DNA of 64,000 bases from Zoogloea sp021286885 (GTDB lineage: Bacteria; Pseudomonadota; Gammaproteobacteria; Burkholderiales; Rhodocyclaceae): the NCBI RefSeq assembly GCF_041915215.1, contig NZ_JAYSBV010000009.1; one strand, given 5' to 3'. The notes under the pieces were generated by a model. The model saw nothing but the letters and a program-made list of their open reading frames with translations, did not search any database and was not told where the DNA came from. Of this stretch, positions 54,082 to 63,377 are shown piece by piece (within the stretch, counting starts at the first letter, position 1; the number at the start of each line of letters is the position of its first letter). A program made the position numbers and the translations under genes.

Positions 54082-56010
54082 ATGGGCAAGATCATCGGTA
54101 TCGACCTGGGCACCACCAACAGCTGCGTTTCCGTGATGGAAGGCGGCAAGCCCAAGGTTATCGAGAACTCCGAAGGCGCACGCACCACCCCCTCCGTGAT
54201 CGGTTACGCCGAAGACGGCGAAATCCTGGTGGGCGCCCCCGCCAAGCGTCAGGCCGTGACCAACGCCAAGAACACCCTGTTTGCCGTGAAGCGCCTGATT
54301 GGCCGCCGCTTTGAAGAAAAAGAAGTTCAAAAGGACATCGACCTGATGCCCTTCACCATCGCCAAGGCCGACAACGGCGACGCCTGGGTTGAAGTGCGCG
54401 GCAAGAAGATTGCCCCGCCCCAGGTTTCTGCCGAAGTGCTGCGCAAGATGAAGAAGACCGCCGAAGACTACCTCGGCGAAGAAGTGACCGAGGCCGTGAT
54501 CACCGTGCCCGCCTACTTCAACGACAGCCAGCGCCAAGCCACCAAGGATGCCGGCAAGATCGCCGGTCTCGAAGTGAAGCGGATCATCAACGAACCGACC
54601 GCAGCCGCCCTCGCCTTCGGCATGGACAAGAAGCCCGGCGACTCCAAGATCGCCGTGTATGACCTGGGCGGTGGCACCTTCGACATCTCCATCATCGAAA
54701 TCGCCGACCTGGACGGTGAGCACCAGTTCGAAGTGCTGGCCACCAACGGCGACACCTTCCTGGGCGGCGAAGACTTCGACCAGCGCATCATCGACTACAT
54801 CGTCACCGAGTTCCAGAAGGAACAAGGCGTTGATCTGAAGAAGGACGTGCTGGCCCTGCAACGCCTGAAGGAAGCCGCCGAAAAGGCCAAGATCGAGCTC
54901 TCCTCCGGCCAGCAAACCGAAATCAACCTGCCCTACATCACCGCTGACGCCACCGGCCCGAAGCACCTGGCGCTCAAGATCACCCGCGCCAAGTTCGAAT
55001 CCCTGGTGGAAGACCTGATCGCCCGCACCATCGAGCCCTGCCGCGTGGCCCTGAAGGATGCCGGCGTGAAGGTGTCTGACATCGACGACGTGATCCTGGT
55101 GGGCGGCCAGACCCGCATGCCCAAGGTCATCGAGAAGGTGAAGGAATTCTTCGGCAAGGATCCCCGTCGCGATGTGAACCCCGACGAAGCCGTGGCCGTG
55201 GGCGCCTCCATCCAGGGCGGCGTGCTGCAAGGTGAAGTGAAAGACGTGCTGCTGCTGGACGTCACCCCCCTGTCCCTGGGCATCGAAACCCTGGGCGGCG
55301 TGATGACCAAGCTCATCAAGAAGAACACCACCATCCCGACCAAGGCTTCCCAGACCTTCTCCACCGCCGACGACAACCAGTCCGCCGTGACCATCCACGT
55401 GCTGCAAGGCGAGCGCGAAATGGCTGCCGGCAACAAGAGCCTGGGCCAGTTCAACCTGGGTGACATCCCCCCCGCTCCGCGTGGCATGCCCCAGATCGAA
55501 GTGACCTTCGACATCGACGCCAACGGCATCCTGCACGTCTCCGCCAAGGACAAGGCCACCGGCAAGGAAAGCAACATCACCATCAAGGCCAACTCCGGTC
55601 TGTCCGATGAAGAAGTCGAGCGCATGGTGCGTGACGCCGAGGCCAACGCCGAGGAAGACAAGAAGGCCCACGAACTGGTCGAAGCCCGCAACCAGCTCGA
55701 CACCCTGGTCCACTCCGTCAAGAAGGCACTGACCGAACACGGCGACAAGCTGGACGGTGGCGAAAAGGAAAAGATCGAAGCCGCCATCAAGGACGCCGAA
55801 GAAGCCATCAAGTCCGGCGACAAGGCCGCCATCGAAGCCAAGAGCGAAGCCCTGGCCGCTGCCAGCCAGAAGCTGGGCGAGAAGATCTACGCCCAATCCC
55901 AGGCTGAAGCCGGCGCTGCCGGTGCAGGTGCCCAAGCCGGCGGTGCAGGCAAGGCCCAGGACGCCGACGTGGTGGACGCCGAGTTCACCGAAGTGAAGGA
56001 CAAGAAGTAA
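54082..56010 (+). CDS. dnaK: Molecular chaperone DnaK (Hsp70)
   Basis: A 642-residue Hsp70. The ATPase domain begins GIDLGTTNSCVSVMEGG and has DLGGGTFDISI and VGGQTRMP; the substrate domain contains VTPLSLGIETLGGVMTKLI, the lid is helical, and the tail ends VVDAEFTEVKDKK. Length is normal. The ATG is preceded by AAAGGAATT. Translation of the leader would begin after the sigma-32 promoter above. Confidence 0.98.
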   Translation: MGKIIGIDLGTTNSCVSVMEGGKPKVIENSEGARTTPSVIGYAEDGEILVGAPAKRQAVTNAKNTLFAVKRLIGRRFEEKEVQKDIDLMPFTIAKADNGDAWVEVRGKKIAPPQVSAEVLRKMKKTAEDYLGEEVTEAVITVPAYFNDSQRQATKDAGKIAGLEVKRIINEPTAAALAFGMDKKPGDSKIAVYDLGGGTFDISIIEIADLDGEHQFEVLATNGDTFLGGEDFDQRIIDYIVTEFQKEQGVDLKKDVLALQRLKEAAEKAKIELSSGQQTEINLPYITADATGPKHLALKITRAKFESLVEDLIARTIEPCRVALKDAGVKVSDIDDVILVGGQTRMPKVIEKVKEFFGKDPRRDVNPDEAVAVGASIQGGVLQGEVKDVLLLDVTPLSLGIETLGGVMTKLIKKNTTIPTKASQTFSTADDNQSAVTIHVLQGEREMAAGNKSLGQFNLGDIPPAPRGMPQIEVTFDIDANGILHVSAKDKATGKESNITIKANSGLSDEEVERMVRDAEANAEEDKKAHELVEARNQLDTLVHSVKKALTEHGDKLDGGEKEKIEAAIKDAEEAIKSGDKAAIEAKSEALAAASQKLGEKIYAQSQAEAGAAGAGAQAGGAGKAQDADVVDAEFTEVKDKK

Positions 56011-56025
56011 GCACCTGAGCCTCTG

Positions 56026-56046
56026 GGCGTCTGAACCCCAGACGCC
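56026..56046 (+). other. Hairpin between dnaK and dnaJ
   Basis: Perfect 8-bp stem ggcgtctg/cagacgcc with a 5-base loop just after the dnaK stop. No T run follows, so it is more likely to set mRNA stability or partial termination than to end transcription. Confidence 0.6.
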
Positions 56047-56144
56047 TCCGACCCTTCCGGTCTGACGACCCGGCCGAGCTGTGTCGGCGCCCCGTGCGCC
56101 GCTCGGCTCGGCCTTTCCACAGCTACAGCCTGAGTACGCAAAAC

Positions 56145-57278
56145 ATGGCGAAACGGGATTTGTACGAGATCCTCGGCGTCAATCGCGACGCATCCGACGA
56201 CGAACTCAAGAAGGCCTACCGCAAGCTGGCCATGAAATACCACCCGGACCGCAATCCGGACAACAAAGACGCCGAAGACAAGTTCAAGGAGGCCAAGGAG
56301 GCCTACGAGATCCTCTCCGACGGCCAGAAGCGCGCCGCCTACGACCAGTACGGCCACGCCGGCATTGACCCGCAAGCGGGCATGGGCGGCGGCGGTGGTG
56401 CCGGCTTCGGGGGCTTCGGCGATGCCTTTGGCGGCATCTTTGATGAAATCTTCGGCGGCGCCCGGGGGGGCGGCGGTGGCCGTTCCAACGTGTATCGCGG
56501 CGCCGACCTGCGCTACAACCTGGAAATCACCCTGGAAGAAGCCGCCCGGGGCACCGAGAAGACCATCCGGATTCCGGCCCAGGAAGAATGCGACACCTGC
56601 CACGGCTCCGGCGCCAAACCCGGCACCCAGCCCAAGACCTGCCCCACCTGCGGCGGCGCGGGCCAAGTGCGCATCCAGCAAGGCTTCTTCTCCATCCAGC
56701 AGACCTGCCCCAAGTGCCACGGCAGCGGCCGCATCATCCCCGAGCCCTGCACCAGCTGCGGCGGCGCCGGCCGGGTGAAGCGCAACAAGACCCTGGAAGT
56801 GAAGATCCCTGCCGGCATCGACGACGGCATGCGCCTGCGCCACGGCGGCCACGGCGAACCGGGCGTCAATGGCGGCCCGGCGGGCGACTTGTACGTGGAA
56901 ATCCACATCAAGCCCCACGCCGTGTTCCAGCGCGATGGCGACGACCTGCACTGCGAGATGCCCATCAGCTTTAGCACCGCAGCCCTGGGCGGCGAAATCG
57001 AGATTCCGACCCTGGACGGGGCCGCCAAGATCCGGATTCCGGCCGAAACCCAGAGCGGCAAGATCTTCCGGCTGCGCGGCAAGGGCATCAAGAACGTGCG
57101 CTCCCACGCCCCGGGCGACCTGATGGTGCATGTGGTGGTGGAAACCCCGGTCAAGCTCACCGACCGCCAGAAGGAACTGCTGCGGGAGTTTGAGGAAATC
57201 GCCTCCGGCAACGCCGAGCGCCACAACCCCAAGGCCAAGTCGTGGATGGATAAGGTGAAGGACTTCTTCGGCGCCTGA
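56145..57278 (+). CDS. dnaJ: Chaperone protein DnaJ (Hsp40)
   Basis: A 377-residue type I J-protein. The J domain has YHPDRNPDN, followed by a Gly/Phe-rich linker, four zinc-finger repeats (CDTCHGSG, CPTCGGAG, CPKCHGSG, CTSCGGAG) and the C-terminal substrate-binding domain. The start is MAKRDLYEILG; 17 earlier codons were not used. Lies 134 bases after dnaK and ends at a strong terminator. Confidence 0.97.
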   Translation: MAKRDLYEILGVNRDASDDELKKAYRKLAMKYHPDRNPDNKDAEDKFKEAKEAYEILSDGQKRAAYDQYGHAGIDPQAGMGGGGGAGFGGFGDAFGGIFDEIFGGARGGGGGRSNVYRGADLRYNLEITLEEAARGTEKTIRIPAQEECDTCHGSGAKPGTQPKTCPTCGGAGQVRIQQGFFSIQQTCPKCHGSGRIIPEPCTSCGGAGRVKRNKTLEVKIPAGIDDGMRLRHGGHGEPGVNGGPAGDLYVEIHIKPHAVFQRDGDDLHCEMPISFSTAALGGEIEIPTLDGAAKIRIPAETQSGKIFRLRGKGIKNVRSHAPGDLMVHVVVETPVKLTDRQKELLREFEEIASGNAERHNPKAKSWMDKVKDFFGA

Positions 57279-57357
57279 ACCTTAAACCCCAGCGCTTGCA
57301 GTGCAAGCCATGGAGCATATTGAATCACCCACCGATTCAGCCTGCTCCAACATGACA

Positions 57358-57392
57358 CAAGGGCAGCCATAGTCCATATGGCTGCCCTTTTT
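57358..57392 (+). terminator. Intrinsic terminator after dnaJ
   Basis: Stem gggcagccat (57361-57370) with atggctgccc (57378-57387), loop agtccat, then TTTTTG. Ends the dnaK-dnaJ transcript. Confidence 0.92.
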
Positions 57393-57469
57393 GTTACCCA
57401 CAGTTTCTTTTTCCCTCACGGCAAAAGTGCTATCTTTTCGATTCCGCACTTTCATAATAATGACACACC

Positions 57470-58618
57470 ATGAGACAACCCCTCCTCAAGTCCCTCGTGG
57501 CGGGACTGCTGGCCTGTTGCACCCTGACCGGCACTGCGCAGGCCGCTGAACCCGGCATCACCGATACCACCATCACCCTGGGCATGTCCTCTCCGTTCAG
57601 CGGCCCCAACGGCGCCTATGGCAAGGAAATGAAGGAAGGGGCGCTGGCTTATTTCAATCAGCTCAACAATGCCGGCGGGATCAATGGCAAGAAGATCGAA
57701 CTGATCGCCCTGGATGACGGTTACGAAACCGAAAAAGCCGTCGCCAACACCCAGAAGCTCATCAACGAACACAAGGTGTTTGCCCTGATGGCCTTCTACG
57801 GTTCATCCCCCACCACCGAATCCATGAAAGTGTTCTCGGAAGCCAAGGTGCCCCTGATCGGCACCATCAGCGGCTCCAACGCCCTGCGCAATCCGGTGAA
57901 CCGCTATATGTTCCACCTGCGCGCCAGCTATGCCGACGAGACCGAATCCATCGTTGATCATCTGGTGGGCCTGGGCGTCACCCAGATTGCGGTGTTCTAC
58001 CAGAACGACGGCTTCGGCAAATCCGGCCTCGACGGCGTGACCGCGGCCCTCGCCAAGCACAAGCTCAAGCCCGTGGCAGCCGCCTCGGTGGAGCGCAACT
58101 CCCTCCAGGTAGAAGGCGCCGTCAGCCAGATCGCCAAGGCCAACGCCCAGGCCGTAATCATGGTGACCCTGTACAAGCCCACCGCCGAATTCGTACGCCA
58201 GATGCGCAAGGCCGGCCAGATGCCCCAGTTCTCCACCCTCTCCCCCATCGGCGCCGACCTGCTGGTGGCCGAACTGGGTGCCAAAGAGGCCCATGGCATC
58301 GGCATCTCCCAGGTCATGCCCTATCCCTGGAATGACACACTGCCTGTTGCACGCGAATACCAGAAAGCGCTTCAAACCAGCACCAAGCAAACAAACTACA
58401 GCTACTACGGCATCGAAGGCTACCTGACCGCCAAACTCATGGCCGAAGCCATCAAGCGCACCGGCAAGGAGCTCACCCGCGAAAAGCTGGTAAGCGCCCT
58501 CGAAAGCGGCCCCTTCGACCTGGGCGGCTTCAAGATCAACTACACCCCCACCAGCCACAACGGCTCCCGCTTTGTGGATCTCACTGTACTGAGCCGCCAG
58601 GGGAAGGTGTTGCATTAG
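57470..58618 (+). CDS. Branched-chain amino acid-type ABC transporter substrate-binding protein
   Basis: A 382-residue periplasmic protein of the LivK/Peripla_BP_6 family. A signal peptide ends near AQAAEPG; the mature protein shows GMSSPFSGPNGAYGKEMKEGALAYFN and the typical family hinge sequences. No permease or ATPase genes lie nearby, so it is an orphan; ligand and function (transport or sensing) cannot be told. A 14-bp-stem terminator follows. Confidence 0.88.
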   Translation: MRQPLLKSLVAGLLACCTLTGTAQAAEPGITDTTITLGMSSPFSGPNGAYGKEMKEGALAYFNQLNNAGGINGKKIELIALDDGYETEKAVANTQKLINEHKVFALMAFYGSSPTTESMKVFSEAKVPLIGTISGSNALRNPVNRYMFHLRASYADETESIVDHLVGLGVTQIAVFYQNDGFGKSGLDGVTAALAKHKLKPVAAASVERNSLQVEGAVSQIAKANAQAVIMVTLYKPTAEFVRQMRKAGQMPQFSTLSPIGADLLVAELGAKEAHGIGISQVMPYPWNDTLPVAREYQKALQTSTKQTNYSYYGIEGYLTAKLMAEAIKRTGKELTREKLVSALESGPFDLGGFKINYTPTSHNGSRFVDLTVLSRQGKVLH

Positions 58619-58663
58619 ACAGCAAGAAAAGTTTCAAAATAGCCAAGAACTCTCTCCCAAACA

Positions 58664-58698
58664 GCAAAGAGCCCGCATCACTGCGGGCTCTTTGCTTT
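58664..58698 (+). terminator. Intrinsic terminator after the substrate-binding protein gene
   Basis: Perfect 14-bp stem gcaaagagcccgca/tgcgggctctttgc with loop tcac, followed by TTTG. It may also act on the convergent ppiD transcript. Confidence 0.85.
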
Positions 58699-58767
58699 GT
58701 TGCTTCAACACACGGCATTGGAGGCGCAGGAGGCGCTCTAAGTCGCCCCCAAGCCTCCTGCCCAGGA

Positions 58768-60687
58768 TCAGGGCTTGTCCTTGTGGCCTTCCAGAGCAGC
58801 GGTGTTCACCTTCACGTTATAGCGCTTGCGCAGCGCGGCCAGGTAGCCGGCGAAGTCTTGCTCGGCGACGATCTTGGCGTACTGCTGCTGCAGCCCCTTG
58901 AGATTGGGGTCGTCGGCGGGCACCTTGGGGTGATTCACCTTTTCGATCCGGTACAGGGTGTAGCCCATGCCTGGGGTGGTGGCGCCTGCGTAGGCGGGGA
59001 GCTTGTCGACGGCGGCCTGGAAGATGCTGCGGCGGGCTTCGTTGCTAAAACCCGGAGAGCTACGCACCAGGGTGCGGGCGGGGGTCCAGGTCAGGGGCAG
59101 GGCTTCGCCCTTGGCGAGGGCAGCAAGCTTGGCCTGGCCATCCTTTTCGGCGAGCTTGACGGCCTCTTCCTGGGTCAGCATCTGCTCGATCTGGGCCTTG
59201 ACCTCTTCAAAGGGGCGCAGGGCTGCAGGCTTGTATTCGAGCACTCGGGCGGACACCAGCTGACCGTTGCCCACATCGATGGCATCGGTGTTGCGCTTGT
59301 TCTTGACCGCATCATCACCAAACACCGCGCTCAGGAGCTTTTCGTTGCCGAAGGGCTCAGGCTGCTTGGCGGCCTTGGCATCGCGCACGATCCAGTCGGT
59401 GGTCTGAATGTTGAGCTTGTACTTCTCGGCCACCGGCTTGAGGCTGTCGGATTGCTCATACACGGTGTTGCCGAAGCCTTCGGCAGCATCGGCCAGCTTG
59501 CGCTTGGCTTCGGTACGGCGCAGCTCGGCGGCGATTTCGCCCTTCACTTCGTCAAAGCTGCGCTGCTTGGCAGGCTTGAGGCCGGTCAGACGGATGATGT
59601 GAAAACCGTAGTCGGAGCGCACCAGCGCGGAAATCTCGCCTTCTTTGGCCAGATTGAAGGTGGCGGCCTCGAAGGCCTTGTCCATCATGCCCTTGCCAAA
59701 GAAACCGAGATCACCCCCCTGCCCGGCGGAGCCCGGATCCTGGGAGTTGTCTTTGGCGAGGCGGGGGAAATCGGCGGGATTGGCCTTCACCTGCTTGAGC
59801 AGGGCCTCGGCCTTTTCCTGGGCGGCCTTGACGGCAGCTGCATCGGCACCCTTGTCAACGGCAATCAGGATGTGGCTGGCGCGGCGCTCTTCGGGCTGCT
59901 GGTAACGGTCCTGAACATGGGCCTCGTACTCTTTGCGCAGATCGGCATCGCTCACGCTGACCTGGCTGGCCACTGCATCCTGGTTGAGCAACACATACTC
60001 CACCCGAGCGCGGGCGGGAAGTTCAAAGCGGGCCCGATTCTCGTCGTAGAACTTCTGGGCGGCACCTTCCGCAAGCTTGACCGCCGACAACTGGGCAGTA
60101 CCCGGCAGCTGGACTTCACTCACGCTGCGCTCTTCCATCTGCACCGCCATCAAGCGCTCAGCCGAAGCACGGGACACCAGACTTGCTTCAGAAACAGCGC
60201 CCAGCACCTGCTGGAAGCTCAAATCGCTGCGCAGGCGGGATTCAAACACGGCCTGGCTCATGCCCTGGGCTCGCAGCACGCTTTCGTACTGGGCAGGCGA
60301 GAACTTGCCATCCTTCTGGAAGGCGCCAATGCCCAGAATGGTGTCTTGCAGCGCCTTGTCGGGCACCGTCATGTTGCCCTTGACGGTGGCCATGGCCAGC
60401 AGACGCTGATTGATGAGGCGCTCCAGCACGGCACGGCGGAACTCCAGGGACTCCACCAGCGCGGGGCTGTAGTTTTCGCCCAAGGAAGCCCGCAGGCGGT
60501 CTTGTTGCTCGCGCAGGGCATTGTCGAACTCAGCCTGATTAATGGCGATCCCATCCACCGAGGCTAGCTCCCCCTGCCCGCCTGCGTTCTTCACGTAGGA
60601 GTCAAGACCCCAGAAGGCAAAGGGCAAGGTGATCAGGGCCAGGAATACCTGGGAGATCTTCTTGTTGTTGCGTACCGCGTCAAACAT
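58768..60687 (-). CDS. ppiD: SurA N-terminal domain-containing peptidylprolyl isomerase PpiD
   Basis: A 639-residue periplasmic folding chaperone anchored by one N-terminal span (about residues 15-35). A SurA-like N domain is followed by a parvulin domain (about 265-365, RRASHILIAVD to YGFHIIRLTG) and a C-terminal domain. The start is MFDAVRNNKKISQ; 79 earlier open codons were rejected. It is the usual neighbour of hupB with two tRNA genes between. Confidence 0.94.
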   Translation of the reverse strand: MFDAVRNNKKISQVFLALITLPFAFWGLDSYVKNAGGQGELASVDGIAINQAEFDNALREQQDRLRASLGENYSPALVESLEFRRAVLERLINQRLLAMATVKGNMTVPDKALQDTILGIGAFQKDGKFSPAQYESVLRAQGMSQAVFESRLRSDLSFQQVLGAVSEASLVSRASAERLMAVQMEERSVSEVQLPGTAQLSAVKLAEGAAQKFYDENRARFELPARARVEYVLLNQDAVASQVSVSDADLRKEYEAHVQDRYQQPEERRASHILIAVDKGADAAAVKAAQEKAEALLKQVKANPADFPRLAKDNSQDPGSAGQGGDLGFFGKGMMDKAFEAATFNLAKEGEISALVRSDYGFHIIRLTGLKPAKQRSFDEVKGEIAAELRRTEAKRKLADAAEGFGNTVYEQSDSLKPVAEKYKLNIQTTDWIVRDAKAAKQPEPFGNEKLLSAVFGDDAVKNKRNTDAIDVGNGQLVSARVLEYKPAALRPFEEVKAQIEQMLTQEEAVKLAEKDGQAKLAALAKGEALPLTWTPARTLVRSSPGFSNEARRSIFQAAVDKLPAYAGATTPGMGYTLYRIEKVNHPKVPADDPNLKGLQQQYAKIVAEQDFAGYLAALRKRYNVKVNTAALEGHKDKP

Positions 60688-60866
60688 TCTGAATCCTTGG
60701 AGCGCACCGGGAAGTCCGGCTCGGGCTGCTGTATTTATGCATGTCCCATGCAAAAAGAGGCGAACCTGTGTCCGCCTCAACCGACTCGAAAGTCTACCTG
60801 CTGCCTTGGTGGGGAACAAGCCCCGCCGGAGCAGCAAGATATTCGGAATACAGAAATCAGAAATGC

Positions 60867-60892
60867 AAAAAGCCACCCGAAGGTGGCTTTTG
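60867..60892 (-). terminator. Intrinsic terminator after the tRNA-Val/tRNA-Asp genes
   Basis: Stem aaaagccacc/ggtggctttt with loop cgaa; on the minus strand a T run (TTTTTGC) follows. It separates the tRNA pair from ppiD. Confidence 0.88.
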
Positions 60893-60930
60893 CGCAGGCT
60901 GCCCGAGAAAACGAACAGAGCCAAAATTCG

Positions 60931-61007
60931 TGGCGGAGTGGACGGGGCTCGAACCCGCGACCCCCGGCGTGACAGGCCGGTATTCTAACCAACTGAACTA
61001 CCACTCC
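60931..61007 (-). tRNA. tRNA-Asp (anticodon GTC)
   Basis: A 77-base gene with the CCA end encoded. Acceptor GGAGTGG/CCACTCC, anticodon stem CCGGC/GCCGG with loop CTGTCAC giving anticodon GTC, and T-arm GGTTCGAGC. Confidence 0.97.
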
Positions 61008-61010
61008 GCG

Positions 61011-61086
61011 TGGTGGGTGCTGACGGGGTCGAACCGCCGACATTCGCCTTGTAAGGGCGACGCTCTACCAACTGAGCTAAGCACCC
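61011..61086 (-). tRNA. tRNA-Val (anticodon TAC)
   Basis: A 76-base gene with the CCA end encoded, 3 bases before tRNA-Asp on the same transcript. Acceptor GGGTGCT/AGCACCC, anticodon stem TCGCC/GGCGA with loop CTTACAA giving anticodon TAC. Confidence 0.97.
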
Positions 61087-61144
61087 GGATTTGGCTGGGA
61101 GACATGCAAAACAGCGATGCAACACAGCTAAATCAAGTGCGCGC

Positions 61145-61173
61145 ATTATAGAGCAGACTTAAGCGCTTTACCA
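61145..61173 (-). promoter_or_regulatory. Probable promoter of the tRNA-Val/tRNA-Asp pair
   Basis: On the minus strand a perfect TATAAT (61145-61150) is followed by a GCGCGC discriminator, the hallmark of stringently controlled stable-RNA promoters. The -35 (TGGTAA) is weak. It overlaps the hupB stop codon. Confidence 0.6.
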
Positions 61174-61415
61174 GCCCTAAATTTAGGGATTTTTGCTGAG
61201 TCGATCTTGATCGCCTTGCCGGTGCGGGGATTTCGACCGTTACGGGCCGAACGCTCCCCCACGTGGAAGGTGCCAAAACCCACCAGTGTCACGCTATCAC
61301 CCCGCTGCAGGGCATCGCGTACTGCCACGATCATCGCATCAATGACCTTGGCTGTTGCCACCTTGGACAACTGGGTTTCGGCAGAAATCTGGTCCACCAG
61401 GTCAGACTTGTTCAT
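61146..61415 (-). CDS. hupB: DNA-binding protein HU
   Basis: An 89-residue histone-like protein that bends DNA and organises the nucleoid. It shows MNKSDLVDQISAE, VTLVGFGTFHVGERSARNGRNPRTG (read across 61210-61290, the signature and DNA-binding arm) and the C-terminal PKFRAGKALK. The promoter below fits it well. Confidence 0.97.
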   Translation of the reverse strand: MNKSDLVDQISAETQLSKVATAKVIDAMIVAVRDALQRGDSVTLVGFGTFHVGERSARNGRNPRTGKAIKIDSAKIPKFRAGKALKSAL

Positions 61416-61511
61416 ACAACCCCCTCATCGACGTTGAAGTTAGCAGCACTTTAGAAAAGCTTGGCCAGCGATGCATTTGCGATGATTTTGGCGCCTGCCC
61501 AGCTTGATTTC

Positions 61512-61540
61512 ATCTAAGGTTGCAAAACCTTGTATGTCAA
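61512..61540 (-). promoter_or_regulatory. Sigma-70 promoter of hupB
   Basis: Perfect TTGACA (61535-61540), a 17-base spacer and TTAGAT (61512-61517) on the minus strand, about 97 bases before the hupB ATG. Confidence 0.75.
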
Positions 61541-61604
61541 GGACTGGCGCCCGTTTTGGGGGAAGTCTGCAACAATTTCCCTGTGATTGTCCAATGGGTA
61601 GACG

Positions 61605-61632
61605 CAAAAAAGGGCCGCCTTGGCGACCCTTC
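61605..61632 (-). terminator. Intrinsic terminator after rpsT
   Basis: On the minus strand AAGGGTCGCC pairs with GGCGGCCCTT (one G-T pair) and is followed by a T run. It lies about 36 bases after the rpsT stop. Confidence 0.88.
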
Positions 61633-61667
61633 TTTACGATTTTGTGTTCCAGCGAGCCGGAAGAAAA

Positions 61668-61940
61668 TCAGGCAGCAGCGCCCATTGCCTTGATGGCAGC
61701 GGACAGACGGCTCTTATGACGAGCAGCCTTGTTCTTGTGGATGATCTTCTTGTCAGCGATGCTGTCAATGGTGCTCTGGGAAACCACAAAAACTTGCTGG
61801 GCAGCTTGCTTGTCGCCACCGTCGATCGCCTTGCGCACGGCCTTGATGGCGGTGCGGAGACGGGAACGCAGGCTCATGTTATGAGCGCGTGCCTTGATAG
61901 CTTGACGGGCGCGCTTACGGGCTTGTGCCGAGTTGGCCAT
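61668..61940 (-). CDS. rpsT: 30S ribosomal protein S20
   Basis: A 90-residue basic three-helix protein that binds 16S rRNA. MANSAQARKRARQAIKAR and NKAARHKSRLSAAI near the end identify S20. Monocistronic, with its own promoter and terminator. Confidence 0.98.
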   Translation of the reverse strand: MANSAQARKRARQAIKARAHNMSLRSRLRTAIKAVRKAIDGGDKQAAQQVFVVSQSTIDSIADKKIIHKNKAARHKSRLSAAIKAMGAAA

Positions 61941-61976
61941 GTTACTGGTCCTGAAAAAAATTCAATGAAGTCTATG

Positions 61977-62006
61977 AGTATACGGGAAAGGCTAACACTC
62001 CTGCAA
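61977..62006 (-). promoter_or_regulatory. Sigma-70 promoter of rpsT
   Basis: TTGCAG (62001-62006), an 18-base spacer and TATACT (61977-61982) on the minus strand, about 37 bases before the rpsT ATG. Confidence 0.65.
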
Positions 62007-62103
62007 GTAGTTTACCTGCATGCAAGAGCAAACCACCTCCCCGCCCGGGGTAGTACAGATCCTGCTCCCGGGTAACGAAACCCTTGGAGCAGGACAATTC
62101 AAA

Positions 62104-62132
62104 CACAAACCCCGCTCAAAGCGGGGTTTGTG
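62104..62132 (-). terminator. Intrinsic terminator after bktB
   Basis: Perfect 13-bp stem cacaaaccccgct/agcggggtttgtg with loop caa, about 30 bases after the thiolase stop on the minus strand. The T run after it is short (TTTGAATT). Confidence 0.8.
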
Positions 62133-62163
62133 ACGAACAGACGAACGCGTCGCAGGCCGTAGC

Positions 62164-63348
62164 TTAGATGCGTTCGAAGATCGCGGCAATACCCTGACCG
62201 CCGCCGATGCACATGGTCACCAGGGCGTAACGACCGCCAGTGCGTTGCAGCTCATACACGGCCTTGGTGGCGATGAAGGCGCCGGAGCAGCCCACCGGGT
62301 GACCCAGGGCGATGGCGCCGCCGTTGGGGTTGGTCTTTTCCGGGTCCAGGCCCAGGCAGCGCATGACGCTCAGGGCTTGGGCAGCGAAGGCTTCGTTGGA
62401 TTCGATCACGTCGATCTGATCCAGGCTCAGGCCAGCCTTCTTGAGGGCCAGCTTGGAGGCGGGGATCGGGCCTTCGCCCATCACGTCGTTGGGCACGCCA
62501 GCCAGGGCGTAGGACACCAGACGGGCCATGGGCTTGTAGCCGGAATTCACGGCGGCGGTAGCGTCGGCCAGCACGAAGAAGGCTGCGCCATCGTTGATGC
62601 CGGAAGCGTTACCAGCGGTGACGGTACCGTCCTTCTTGAAGGCGGGCTTCATCTTGGCCAGGGCTTCGATGGTGACGCCACGCTTCAAGTGCTCGTCGGT
62701 GTCGAACACCACTTCGCCCTTGCGGGTTTGCTTCACGATGGGCACGATCTGGGACTTAAAGCGGCCTTCGTCGATGGCCAGGGCGGCGCGGCGCTGGGAT
62801 TCGACAGCAAAGGCATCCTGCTCTTCACGGGTGATGCCGTGCTTGGCCGCCAGGTTTTCAGCGGTGATGCCCATGTGGCCAACGCCAAAGGGGTCGGTCA
62901 GCACGGCAACCATGCTGTCGATGGCCTTGGTGTCACCCATGCGGGCGCCGGTACGCAGGGCGGGCATGAGGTAGGCAGCCTTGGACATCACTTCGACACC
63001 GCCACCGATACCGAAGTCGGCATCGCCCAGCATGATGCTCTGGGCGGTGGAGACGATGCTCTGCAGGCCGGAGGAGCACAGACGGCTCACCTGCATGGCC
63101 ACGGATTCCATCGGCAGGCCAGCCTGGATGGAAGCCACGCGGGACACGTAAGCGTAGCGGGAGTCGGTAGGCATACAGTTGCCCACGGTGACGTAGTTGA
63201 TCAGCTGGGGATCAACTTCGGAGCGGGCAATGGCTTCCTTCATCACGATGCCGGCCAGCTCGCTGGCGTCGAAATCGGCCAGGGAACCACCAAAGGCACC
63301 AACAGCAGAACGCACTGCACTCAAAACCACAACTTCACGATTAGCCAT
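62164..63348 (-). CDS. bktB: Beta-ketothiolase, BktB-type acetyl-CoA C-acyltransferase
   Basis: A 394-residue thiolase condensing acetyl-CoA (or cleaving 3-ketoacyl-CoA), as used in polyhydroxyalkanoate synthesis and fatty-acid breakdown. The acyl-accepting Cys91 is in SRLCSSGLQS, the catalytic His in GHPVGCSGA and the second Cys in TMCIGGGQGIAAIFERI. The overall sequence resembles Cupriavidus BktB more than PhaA. The ATG follows GAGGAGGAG. No phaB or phaC is seen in the window, so the pathway role is inferred. Confidence 0.9.
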   Translation of the reverse strand: MANREVVVLSAVRSAVGAFGGSLADFDASELAGIVMKEAIARSEVDPQLINYVTVGNCMPTDSRYAYVSRVASIQAGLPMESVAMQVSRLCSSGLQSIVSTAQSIMLGDADFGIGGGVEVMSKAAYLMPALRTGARMGDTKAIDSMVAVLTDPFGVGHMGITAENLAAKHGITREEQDAFAVESQRRAALAIDEGRFKSQIVPIVKQTRKGEVVFDTDEHLKRGVTIEALAKMKPAFKKDGTVTAGNASGINDGAAFFVLADATAAVNSGYKPMARLVSYALAGVPNDVMGEGPIPASKLALKKAGLSLDQIDVIESNEAFAAQALSVMRCLGLDPEKTNPNGGAIALGHPVGCSGAFIATKAVYELQRTGGRYALVTMCIGGGQGIAAIFERI

Positions 63349-63377
63349 TTGGACTCCTCCTCAAAAAAGCTGCTGTA

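Noticed and set aside
54064..55935. Long open frame on the minus strand opposite dnaK
   Set aside because: Gly/Val/Leu-rich translation without a domain; it is a shadow of dnaK.
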